A stretch of 64,000 nucleotides of DNA, taken from assembly GCF_030268065.1 (NCBI RefSeq), contig NZ_BSDD01000003.1, positions 485,451-549,450 of the forward strand, given 5' to 3'. Below, one piece after another: positions 57,971-64,000 of the stretch. The position numbers and the translations under genes are program-made. Position 1 is the first letter of the stretch. The number at the start of each line of letters is the position of its first letter. The DNA comes from Geothrix rubra (lineage in GTDB: Bacteria > Acidobacteriota > Holophagae > Holophagales > Holophagaceae). The notes beneath the pieces were generated by a model. It saw only the letters and a list, made by a program, of their open reading frames with translations. It was not told the origin of the DNA and searched no databases.

Positions 57971-59671
57971 ATGCATGAACACGGCCGGACCCTTCTCCTG
58001 AGGCTCGCCGGGGGCGGCACCCTCCGTCTGGCCGCCGGGGAGGAGGCCCTGCTGGCCGAGCTGGGCCAGGCCGGGCTGGTGCACCGGGTGGACACGGCCC
58101 CCCGGCAGGCGGACCTCCAGGCCCGCTACGAGGCCCTCCAGGAGACCCACCGGCGCTTCCAGGAGGCCAAGGGCTGCCTCGAGCACCTGGAGCGCCGGCT
58201 GGCCCCCCGTTCGCGCCTGGGCGGGCTCCTCCCCGCCGGGAAGCCCCTGGCGCCCACGGAGCGGGATCCCGACCTGCTGCGCCTCCACGAGCTCCTCCAG
58301 GCCCTCGACATCCGGGTGCCGGGGGTGGAGGCCCCCAGCGACCTGCCGGGCCGCCTGGAGAAGCTCCGGGACCGGCTCCTGGTGGACAGCCGCTCCTGCC
58401 TGGACCGCCTGGCCCTGGTGGACCGGGAGCTGGACGCCCTCCAGAAGGCTCCGCCGGCCGGGGCCCAGGTCGAGGGCCTGGGCTCCTTCGCCCTCACGGG
58501 GGCCGGCGAGCGGGCCCTGCCCGAGGCCGGGGCCATGGAGGACCTGGAGGCCGCCTTCCACGCCGTGGCCGGCTCCAACCGCCACCGCATCGACGACTAC
58601 GGCCTGTTCCGGGACGACCCCGCCAACCTGCTGGCCTTCATCCTGGAGGGCCAGGCCCGGGGCGACCGGCCCTCGCGGGTGGTGTCCGAGTTCGAGGCCC
58701 TGGCCGACGCCTTCGAGCACATGACCCCCTTCACGGACGTGCGGTCCATGCGCGTGAAGAACGCCTTCCTCATGCGCCTCGTGCGGGCCTACCCCGGCCA
58801 GCCCCAGGCCCCCTACCTCTGGTGCAACCGGGAGCGGCTCCAGGGCCTGCTCGCCCGCATGGCCGACCTGGCCCCCGCCTCCGTGGTCAGCTCCCGGTGG
58901 CATCTGCTGTACGCCGCCGACCTCCTCATCGCGGGCCACGGGAACGCCCCGCCCCTGCAGGAGGACGAGCGGCGCCTCCTGGTCTTCGAGGCGGTCCAGC
59001 GGCGCCTCATCGACCAGCTGCAGGGCATCGATGTCGGCGACGGCCAGTTCCTCCGCCTCACCATCGCCCTCCTCCACGAGGTGCTGCCCCGGAACTTCAC
59101 CAATCCCCTGCTGCTGGACCGCGCCGTGGCCCAGATGGTGGAGGCGGCCTTCGACGGCATGGTCCATGCCCCCGCCGACCTCGCGGGCGCCGGCACCCGG
59201 CTCCTCTTCGGCTACCACCTGGCCCACCACGCCCGCTTCGTGCGGGCCCGGGTGGACGCCGCCGCCCAGGCCTACAGCCGCGTGGAGGCCCCCTTCCAGG
59301 AGGAGCGCGGACGCCTGGCCCCGATCCAGGTGGTCCTCCACGCCCTGGTGGCCCTGGAGCGCTGCGCCCAGGCCGGTCTGGCCGTGGCCCCCGAGGAGTA
59401 CGCCGGCACCTACCTCCGCCTCCGGCGCCGCATCCAGCAGCACAAGGGCCTGGCCCGGGCCTTCGACGGGGAGCAGGTCATGGCGGAGGACGAGCCCTTC
59501 CTCGCCGCCAACCTCACCGCCCGCGCCTACGCCGCCCAGGCCGCCCGGGCCGGGAACGGGACCGGCGCCCGGCGCCTGGCGGACGTCGGCCTGGCGGGCC
59601 TCTACGAGCCCCAGGACCACCGCGGGGCCCCCCTCCTGGGCCTGCCCTTCGGCACCCTCATGTTGTCATGA
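57971..59671 (+). CDS. Large helical protein of unknown function
   Basis: The 566-residue product starts MHEHGRTLLLRLAGG and has no signal peptide or membrane helix. A predicted coiled-coil segment lies near residues 45-80 (ALQETHRRFQEAKGCLEHLERR split), followed by all-helical sequence rich in Leu, Ala, Arg and Glu to the end. There are no catalytic or nucleotide-binding motifs, and I recognise no family. Its stop overlaps the ATG of the acyltransferase gene (ATGA), so the two are translationally coupled and probably act together, perhaps as an adaptor for the membrane enzyme. Confidence 0.75.
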   Translation: MHEHGRTLLLRLAGGGTLRLAAGEEALLAELGQAGLVHRVDTAPRQADLQARYEALQETHRRFQEAKGCLEHLERRLAPRSRLGGLLPAGKPLAPTERDPDLLRLHELLQALDIRVPGVEAPSDLPGRLEKLRDRLLVDSRSCLDRLALVDRELDALQKAPPAGAQVEGLGSFALTGAGERALPEAGAMEDLEAAFHAVAGSNRHRIDDYGLFRDDPANLLAFILEGQARGDRPSRVVSEFEALADAFEHMTPFTDVRSMRVKNAFLMRLVRAYPGQPQAPYLWCNRERLQGLLARMADLAPASVVSSRWHLLYAADLLIAGHGNAPPLQEDERRLLVFEAVQRRLIDQLQGIDVGDGQFLRLTIALLHEVLPRNFTNPLLLDRAVAQMVEAAFDGMVHAPADLAGAGTRLLFGYHLAHHARFVRARVDAAAQAYSRVEAPFQEERGRLAPIQVVLHALVALERCAQAGLAVAPEEYAGTYLRLRRRIQQHKGLARAFDGEQVMAEDEPFLAANLTARAYAAQAARAGNGTGARRLADVGLAGLYEPQDHRGAPLLGLPFGTLMLS

Positions 59672-60621
59672 CCAACTCCCCACGCGGATCCGGTACCCTG
59701 GGTGTGGAGATCGCCGCCTTGTTCCAGCGCCTCGGTTCCACCCTCAAGGCCAGCCTCGCCGGGTCGGTCCTGGTGGCCAACGTCCTGGCCATCTTCTCCA
59801 GCATGATCCCCGTGGCCCTCCTGAAGCTGGCCATCCCCCGGGGGGCCGTGCGGCGCGGCACGGACCGCGTCCTCAACGCCCTGGCCGAGGCCTGGATCGC
59901 CGTCAACGGCTGGTGGATGGCCCTGGTGCAGCGCACCCGCTGGGATGTCCGCGGCGTGGAGGGCCTGCGCCGCCGCGGCTGGTACCTCGTCAACGCCAAC
60001 CACCAGAGCTGGGTGGACATCCTCGTGCTCCAGAAGGTCTTCCACCGCCGCGTGCCCTTCCTGAAGTTCTTCCTCAAGCGCGAACTGGCCTACGTGCCCG
60101 TCATGGGCCTCGCCTGGTGGGCGCTGGACTTCCCCTTCGTGCGCCGCAAGGGCGGAGGGAAGGGCCGGGGCCTGGACCTGGCCACCACCCGCAAGGCCTG
60201 CGAGCGCTTCAAGCAGATCCCCACCTCCGTCATCAACTTCCTGGAGGGCACCCGGTTCACCCGCGCCAAGCAGGCCGCCCAGGGCTCGCCCTACTGCCAC
60301 CTCCTGAAGCCCCGGATCGGCGGCCTCGCCACGGCCCTCGGCGCCATGGGCGAGCGCTTCGACGCCATGCTCGACGTCACCATCCACTACCCCCAGGGCG
60401 TGCCCACCTTCTGGGACCTGCTCTCCGGCAAGGTGCGCGAGGTGGTGGTGCGCGTCCGGGAGCTGGAGATCCCGAAGGACCTGCTGGGCGGCGACTACGA
60501 GGGCGATCCCGCCTTCCGCGCCCGCGTCCAGGCCTGGGTGCAGGAGCTCTGGGCCGAGAAGGACCGCTGCCTGGACGACCTCACCCGCCAGTTCGCCCCC
60601 GCCACCGAGCCCACGCCCTAG
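59668..60621 (+). CDS. PlsC-like membrane acyltransferase (YihG type)
   Basis: The 317 residues start with a hydrophobic segment (SVLVANVLAIFSSMIPVALLKL, about 33-54). The 1-acylglycerol-3-phosphate acyltransferase motifs follow in order: NANHQSWVDIL (HX4D), a FLKFFLKREL segment, FPFVRRK and FLEGTRFT (EGTR). This length and start resemble E. coli YihG rather than PlsC. It acts at the inner membrane in phospholipid remodelling. It is coupled to the upstream unknown gene and convergent with the metalloprotease gene, overlapping it by four bases. Confidence 0.9.
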   Translation: MTNSPRGSGTLGVEIAALFQRLGSTLKASLAGSVLVANVLAIFSSMIPVALLKLAIPRGAVRRGTDRVLNALAEAWIAVNGWWMALVQRTRWDVRGVEGLRRRGWYLVNANHQSWVDILVLQKVFHRRVPFLKFFLKRELAYVPVMGLAWWALDFPFVRRKGGGKGRGLDLATTRKACERFKQIPTSVINFLEGTRFTRAKQAAQGSPYCHLLKPRIGGLATALGAMGERFDAMLDVTIHYPQGVPTFWDLLSGKVREVVVRVRELEIPKDLLGGDYEGDPAFRARVQAWVQELWAEKDRCLDDLTRQFAPATEPTP

Positions 60622-60989
60622 CCCCAGCCCAGCTCCTCCAGCCGGTCCTCGCCGATGCCGAAGTGGTGCGCGATCTCGTGGATGACGGTGGTGGCGATCT
60701 CCTCCCGCAGCTCGGTCTCGTCGTGGCAGTCCTCCAGCAGGGGACCCTTGTAGAGCGTGATCCGGGGCGGCAGGTCGCCGGTCTGCGGCCCGCCCTCCGT
60801 CAGGGGGCGGCCCGAGTACAGCCCGTAGAGCGTCTCGTCCTCCGGCACCCCCAGCTCGTCCAGCAGCGCGTCCGGCGCCCAGTCCTCGACCACCACCGGC
60901 ACCCCCGCCAGGTGCGGCCGGAACTCCGCCGGCACCAGCGCCAGCGCCTCCTCCACCAGCCTGCGGAACGTCCGGTCCGACACGTGCAT
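60618..60989 (-). CDS. Minimal zinc metalloprotease (DUF1025/MMP family)
   Basis: The 123 residues contain the zincin motif HEIAHHFG (His106, Glu107, His110) near the C-terminus and the N-terminal family segment RLVEEALALVPAEF. Upstream of the active site comes PRITLYKGPLLED, also conserved. These very small cytoplasmic-like proteins are thought to be peptidases, but substrates are unknown. GGAGG-like bases precede the ATG region weakly. The 169-base gap after it (60990-61158) holds no gene I can see. Confidence 0.85.
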   Translation of the reverse strand: MHVSDRTFRRLVEEALALVPAEFRPHLAGVPVVVEDWAPDALLDELGVPEDETLYGLYSGRPLTEGGPQTGDLPPRITLYKGPLLEDCHDETELREEIATTVIHEIAHHFGIGEDRLEELGWG

Positions 60990-61158
60990 GGGAGGATCCT
61001 ACGCCGGCCGCCCGGCTCAAGGGCGGGGAGGATGCCGGCCCACCGGGGTCGAGATGCGGAGGACCGTCCTCAGCGGAGGTGCCGGTCCCCATTCCCAGGC
61101 CTTCCCTCTCGGCACGGAGCCCGGGAGACGCCCGGCCCCGCCGTGGACGCCGGGGGAA

Positions 61159-62172
61159 TCAAAGCCCGTCCAGGGGACTCGGCACCCCCCGTCCGCCCCG
61201 GTTCAGCACATGGGTGTAGATCATCGTCGTCGCCACGTCCTTGTGGCCCAGCAGCTCCTGGACGGTGCGGATGTCGTGGCCCGTGGCCAGCAGGTGCGTC
61301 GCGAAACTGTGGCGCAGGACATGGGGCGTCACCGGCTTGACGAGCTCCCCGGCCCGGGCGGCCAGGCGGATGGCCTTCTGCACGCTCTCCGGCTGGAGGT
61401 GGTGGCGCCGGGTGAGGCCGGAGCGGGGATCCACCGAGCGCAGGGCCGAGGGGAAGACCCATTGCCACCCCCAGGCCCGGGCGGCCGACGGAGCCTTCGC
61501 CGCCAGGGCGTCCGGCAGCCAGACCTCGCCGAAGCCCTCCCGGAGGTCCCCCTCATGCAGGGCCCGCACCCGCTCCAGGTGCGCGCGCAGGGGCCCCACC
61601 AGGCTGTCGGGCAGCATGGTGACCCGGTCCCGGCCGCCCTTGCCCTCCCGCACCACGATCTCCCGCCGCTCGAACTCCAGGTCCTTCACCCGCAGGCGCA
61701 GCCCTTCCATCAGCCGCAGCCCCGTCCCGTAGAGCACCCGGGCCACCAGCCCCATGCCGCCCTCCATCTGGTCGAAGAGGGTCCGCACCTCGCCCGGCGT
61801 CAGCACCACGGGCAGCCTCGGCTGCCGCCGGGCCTGGACGATCTCGGACAGCCAGGGCAGGTCCGCCTCCAGGACGTGCTGGTAGAGGAACAGCAGCGCC
61901 GCCTTCGCCTGGTTCTGGGTGGAGGGCGCCACCCGGCGGTCCACCGCCAGGTGGCTCAGGAAGGCCTGGACCTCGGGAGCCCCCAGGTCCCGCGGATGCC
62001 GCTTGCCCTGGAAGAGGATGAACCGCCGGACCCAGTCCACATAAGCGTCCTCCGTCCGCAGGCTGTAGTGCCGCACCCGCAGCTGTTCCCGGAGCTGATC
62101 AAGGAGCCGGGGCGGCTGCCCTTCAGCCCCCACGATCCGTCCGCCACCGGTCTGCCTAATCCCGTCCCCCAT
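61159..62172 (-). CDS. intI: Integron integrase IntI
   Basis: A tyrosine recombinase that inserts and excises gene cassettes at attI and attC. The 337 residues have an N-terminal SAM-like domain (about 20-110) and a catalytic domain with the RHRHY residues Arg153, His284, Arg287, His310 and the nucleophile Tyr319 in TTMIYTHV. The IntI-only insertion between boxes is clear: [20 protein letters not shown] and [11 protein letters not shown] (about 227-258), absent from other tyrosine recombinases. It is transcribed away from the cassettes, the standard integron layout. GGAG lies eight bases before the ATG. No frameshift or truncation is seen, so it is probably active. Confidence 0.97.
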   Translation of the reverse strand: MGDGIRQTGGGRIVGAEGQPPRLLDQLREQLRVRHYSLRTEDAYVDWVRRFILFQGKRHPRDLGAPEVQAFLSHLAVDRRVAPSTQNQAKAALLFLYQHVLEADLPWLSEIVQARRQPRLPVVLTPGEVRTLFDQMEGGMGLVARVLYGTGLRLMEGLRLRVKDLEFERREIVVREGKGGRDRVTMLPDSLVGPLRAHLERVRALHEGDLREGFGEVWLPDALAAKAPSAARAWGWQWVFPSALRSVDPRSGLTRRHHLQPESVQKAIRLAARAGELVKPVTPHVLRHSFATHLLATGHDIRTVQELLGHKDVATTMIYTHVLNRGGRGVPSPLDGL

Positions 62173-62193
62173 GGCGAACGCTCCGATCCCCCC

Positions 62194-62368
62194 AGTTCGC
62201 CCATCACGCTAAGATCAGCAACGAACTTCCAGCAAAACAAGCAGGGGTAGACTGAGGTTATCGCCTTTTTTTCGCCCGTCAACCCCCCGCCTCAGTTCGC
62301 CTATCCACCTCCAACCCCGAACCACCCCACCCCCCCAACACCACCCCACTCCCCCGACTAGGCGAACT
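62194..62368. repeat. Repeated AGTTCGCC motif in the intI/attI gap
   Basis: AGTTCGCCCA (62194-62203) and AGTTCGCCTA (62294-62303) lie exactly 100 bases apart, and the reverse complement TAGGCGAACT lies at 62359-62368. The motifs flank a C-rich low-complexity stretch. They could be binding sites for the integrase or a repressor of intI or of the cassette promoter. No consensus promoter is obvious in this gap, and 62173-62400 otherwise holds no gene. Confidence 0.45.
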
Positions 62369-62407
62369 ACGAACACCTCCGTACTCGCCGTCCAATTCTT
62401 GTTAGGC
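62350..62407 (+). other. Probable attI site
   Basis: The first GTTAGGC core next to the integrase (62401-62407) marks where incoming cassettes would join (cut after the G at 62401). The upstream limit is not defined by sequence; the region lacks attC symmetry, as expected of attI. Confidence 0.65.
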
Positions 62408-62758
62408 CGACGTGGGCGGGCTCGGCCAAATCCGCTTCTGGTATGACTTCCCCGAGGTCCCGTCGCGCTAGAGTTGGTCATTCCATCTCCGTCACTTCCC
62501 GCTGACCCTGGTTTTTCGTTCGTCCGCTCTTTCCCATTCTCAGCGCTTGGGCCGGTAGATCCGGCATGGTGGCCTTACCCGCCCACCTCCGCCTAACGTG
62601 CCCGTCTCATGGGCTCGGTTCATCCGGCGGTCGGCGTTCGGCCTAACCTGGCGCTCAACTCGGACCCAGCCTGCTTTGTCATTCGCTCTCTCTCATCCAC
62701 CCGCTTCCTCGGCTCCGCTCTGCGCCTCGCTGCAGGCCGGGCCGGTTAGCTTCGTTCG
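62402..62758 (+). mobile_element. Integron cassette 1, apparently non-coding
   Basis: The cassette runs from the core at 62402 to the core G at 62758 (357 bases), including attC 1. The longest reading frames are about 20 to 30 codons on either strand, none convincing. Its first 160 bases reappear identically at 63841-64000. A GCCTAAC at 62591 and GTTCGGC at 62636 hint at a degenerate inner attC. Confidence 0.75.
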
Positions 62759-62764
62759 TTAGGC
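62641..62764 (+). repeat. attC site 1 (124 bp)
   Basis: Begins GCCTAAC and ends GTTAGGC. The inner arms CTCAACTCGGACCCAGCCTGC and the stretch GCAGGCCGGGCCGGTTAGC pair with a few unpaired bases, the extrahelical bases that orient attC folding. It is the same length as attC 2 and 3. Confidence 0.9.
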
Positions 62765-63369
62765 TCTCCATGAAGCCCCTCTTCCGATCAGTCCTCCCGC
62801 TGCTTTTGCTTGCACCTATCTCGACTGTGCTCATGAGCCAAGGCACTCATACGGATGTGTCTGAAATTGCTCCCGAGATCCTCAAGGAAAACGAGTTGAA
62901 TACGAGCGGTGGATTCTTCTACTACCTCACCAAGTCAACCGCGCTTCGGAACGAATGCTTCTTTGGAACACTCGATGATAGTTCTGATATGGGTATCCGA
63001 CTGAACGGCAGCCTTCATCGCCTCAAACTGGTATCAAATTCGTCCAAGAAGAAGCTGAAGATTGGTGATGATTCTCCAGGCGACCAGTGGGTTGAAACCT
63101 ATTCCGATCATGAATTGAAGGTTCGCATTGAAATGACCCTCGATCAAATCGGCAAAGAAACAATGTCATTTCACGGCACAATGACGATCACACGTGGTCA
63201 AACTTCTAAGGTTCTTCAAGTGGTTGGGGCTGGTCTTGGGTAGCGTTCACAGCCTAACCCTCGGCTCAACTCGGACCCCGCCTGCATTGTCTTCCGCTCT
63301 CTTTCAACTCCCTGCTTCCTCGGCTTCGTTCAGCGTCTCGGCGCAGGCGGTGCCGGTTAGCCTGGTTCG
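62759..63369 (+). mobile_element. Integron cassette 2
   Basis: A 611-base cassette bounded by cores at 62758 and 63369. It carries one gene (62770-63243) starting 11 bases after the cassette junction, in the normal orientation, followed by attC 2. Confidence 0.88.
62770..63243 (+). CDS. Cassette-encoded exported protein of unknown function
   Basis: The 157 residues begin with a signal peptide (MKPLFRSVLPLLLLAPISTVL, cleavage near residue 23). A mixed strand/helix domain follows with FFYYLTKSTALRNECFFG, NGSLHRLKLVS and TMSFHGTMTITRGQT. It looks like a small beta-rich exported domain. I recognise no family. Codon use is less GC-biased than the chromosome, which suggests acquisition from elsewhere. 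The start codon is the first ATG after the cassette core, as is typical for cassette genes that lack their own promoter. Confidence 0.8.
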   Translation: MKPLFRSVLPLLLLAPISTVLMSQGTHTDVSEIAPEILKENELNTSGGFFYYLTKSTALRNECFFGTLDDSSDMGIRLNGSLHRLKLVSNSSKKKLKIGDDSPGDQWVETYSDHELKVRIEMTLDQIGKETMSFHGTMTITRGQTSKVLQVVGAGLG

Positions 63370-63375
63370 TTAGGG
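63252..63375 (+). repeat. attC site 2 (124 bp)
   Basis: Begins GCCTAAC. The end reads GTTAGGG because the last six bases belong to cassette 3. The inner arms CTCAACTCGGACCCCGCCTGC and GCAGGCGGTGCCGGTTAGC pair. It differs from attC 1 and 3 mainly in the loop. Confidence 0.9.
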
Positions 63376-63840
63376 CTCACATGAACCCCCTGACCATCCC
63401 CCCACATTTACGCGAAGCCAATCAGCGAAAATTCATCTGGAAAACCATTTTTTCTAATCCATTTTATGATTTGAAAAACAAAAACCTATTAAATCTTTCT
63501 GGCATTACTCAAGAATCAGCTAAAGACACCATAATGTACTCTTTGATTTTATCCATCATCTGTACTGCTCTTATCATGTATTTATATCTCAAACTTCTCC
63601 ATCCTACATCACCTGAACCGCCATGGTCCTTCATAATAACAATTCTTATTAGCTTTTCGGTATGTCGATTTATTTTTACCAAATACTTCTTACGCTATTT
63701 CGAACGCCACAATCAAACATCGCCCTAACCCTCCGCTCAACTCGGACCCCGCCTGTATTGTCTTCCGCTCTTTCTCTTCGTCCCGCTTCCTCGGCTCCGC
63801 TCATCGCCTCGGCGCAGGCGGGGCCGGTTAGCTTCTTTCG
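63370..63840 (+). mobile_element. Integron cassette 3
   Basis: A 471-base cassette. Its opening TTAGGG and its own attC start CCCTAAC are complementary, confirming that the two ends belong to one circularisable unit. It carries one gene (63381-63728). Confidence 0.9.
63381..63728 (+). CDS. Cassette-encoded two-helix membrane protein of unknown function
   Basis: The 115 residues contain two membrane helices (about 51-72, YSLILSIICTALIMYLYLKLL split, and 82-100, FIITILISFSVCRFIF), an N-terminal soluble part and a basic C-terminus. The gene is markedly AT-rich (runs such as AAAATTCATCTGG and ATTTATTTTTACC) against a GC-rich chromosome, the clearest sign of transfer in the window. I recognise no family. 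The gene ends only six bases inside attC 3. Some small cassette membrane proteins act in phage defence or toxin systems, but nothing here shows that. Confidence 0.78.
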   Translation: MNPLTIPPHLREANQRKFIWKTIFSNPFYDLKNKNLLNLSGITQESAKDTIMYSLILSIICTALIMYLYLKLLHPTSPEPPWSFIITILISFSVCRFIFTKYFLRYFERHNQTSP

Positions 63841-63846
63841 TTAGGC
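63723..63846 (+). repeat. attC site 3 (124 bp)
   Basis: Begins CCCTAAC and ends GTTAGGC. The inner arms CTCAACTCGGACCCCGCCTG and CAGGCGGGGCCGGTTAGC are near-perfectly complementary. Same length as attC 1 and 2. Confidence 0.9.
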
Positions 63847-64000
63847 CGACGTGGGCGGGCTCGGCCAAATCCGCTTCTGGTATGACTTCCCCGAGGTCCC
63901 GTCGCGCTAGAGTTGGTCATTCCATCTCCGTCACTTCCCGCTGACCCTGGTTTTTCGTTCGTCCGCTCTTTCCCATTCTCAGCGCTTGGGCCGGTAGATC
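63841..64000 (+). mobile_element. Start of integron cassette 4, copy of cassette 1
   Basis: Identical over all 160 visible bases (161 including the core G at 63840) to 62402-62561. The cassette continues past the window edge. Confidence 0.9.

Noticed and set aside
60990..61158. A gene or terminator between the metalloprotease and intI
   Set aside because: No plausible frame, no stem with T-run and no repeat seen.
62215..62481. An 88-codon minus-strand frame across attI and cassette 1
   Set aside because: It crosses the recombination site and the low-complexity C-rich stretch and encodes mostly Gly, Arg, Trp and Val; not credible as a gene.
62591..62642. A short attC inside cassette 1 (GCCTAAC to GTTCGGC)
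   Set aside because: The inner arms pair poorly and the end core is imperfect; kept only as a remark under cassette 1.
62641..63846. The regularly spaced repeats as a CRISPR array
   Set aside because: Units are 124 bp with internal dyad symmetry and GTTRRRY ends, spacers are hundreds of bases and contain genes, and an integron integrase is adjacent.

Overview
The window is GC-rich chromosomal DNA from a diderm (Gram-negative type) bacterium. It encodes an LpxL-type acyltransferase, TonB-dependent uptake, an outer-membrane transporter and a DUF748/AsmA-like protein. The gene mix fits the Acidobacteriota, probably class Holophagae (Geothrix/Holophaga-like): SUF-only Fe-S assembly, a rubrerythrin/CCG protein/DUF3501 operon, RegBA-type redox signalling, a lone arginine deiminase and a chromosomal integron. 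The taxonomic placement is an inference from content and composition, not a database result. GTG and TTG starts are common, and many adjacent genes overlap by ATGA or GTGA.

Layout: 1-1011, end of a TPR protein. 1038-7245, a sufBCDS-sufU-nfu operon with an IscR/Rrf2-like operator and a decayed copy of the nfu tail. 7249-9004, a secreted protein, an NRDE protein and a tandem-repeat block. 9005-13982, rpsA, a 780-residue pentapeptide-repeat protein and a bactofilin. 14132-18336, sbcDC. 18456-25583, a TrhA-type membrane protein, a degenerate AAA/Fis-like protein, an NtrC-type regulator, a YihY-family protein and lon. 25853-30816, a copper-type TonB receptor, a RegB/RegA redox pair and a Cys-rich exported protein. 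30937-35098, clpX, greA, an lpxL-like gene and arcA. 35190-36174, a peroxiredoxin with the same type of operator as suf, followed by repeats and another gene-tail remnant. 36236-41140, an acyltransferase, then the DUF3501/Fe-S/rubrerythrin operon facing a sigma-54 activator. 41328-60989, mostly housekeeping and membrane genes (DUF748, cyclic-2,3-diphosphoglycerate synthetase-like, old yellow enzyme, comF, amino-acid permease, DUF1624, CorC-like, GH113-like, DUF1015-serA-serC, two acyltransferase-region genes, a mini-metalloprotease).

61159-64000 is the start of an integron. It has a divergent intI, an attI core, and three 124-bp near-identical attC sites bounding short cassettes. One cassette is non-coding and its sequence reappears at the window edge. 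Two cassettes encode unrecognised proteins of lower GC than the chromosome. The array runs off the end of the window.

A recurring theme is oxidative and iron-sulfur stress. Suf and peroxiredoxin share a candidate operator. Rubrerythrin has a strong sigma-54 promoter beside a GAF-domain enhancer-binding protein. RegBA and a copper receptor lie between. Intergenic spaces carry several hairpin-forming short-repeat families.
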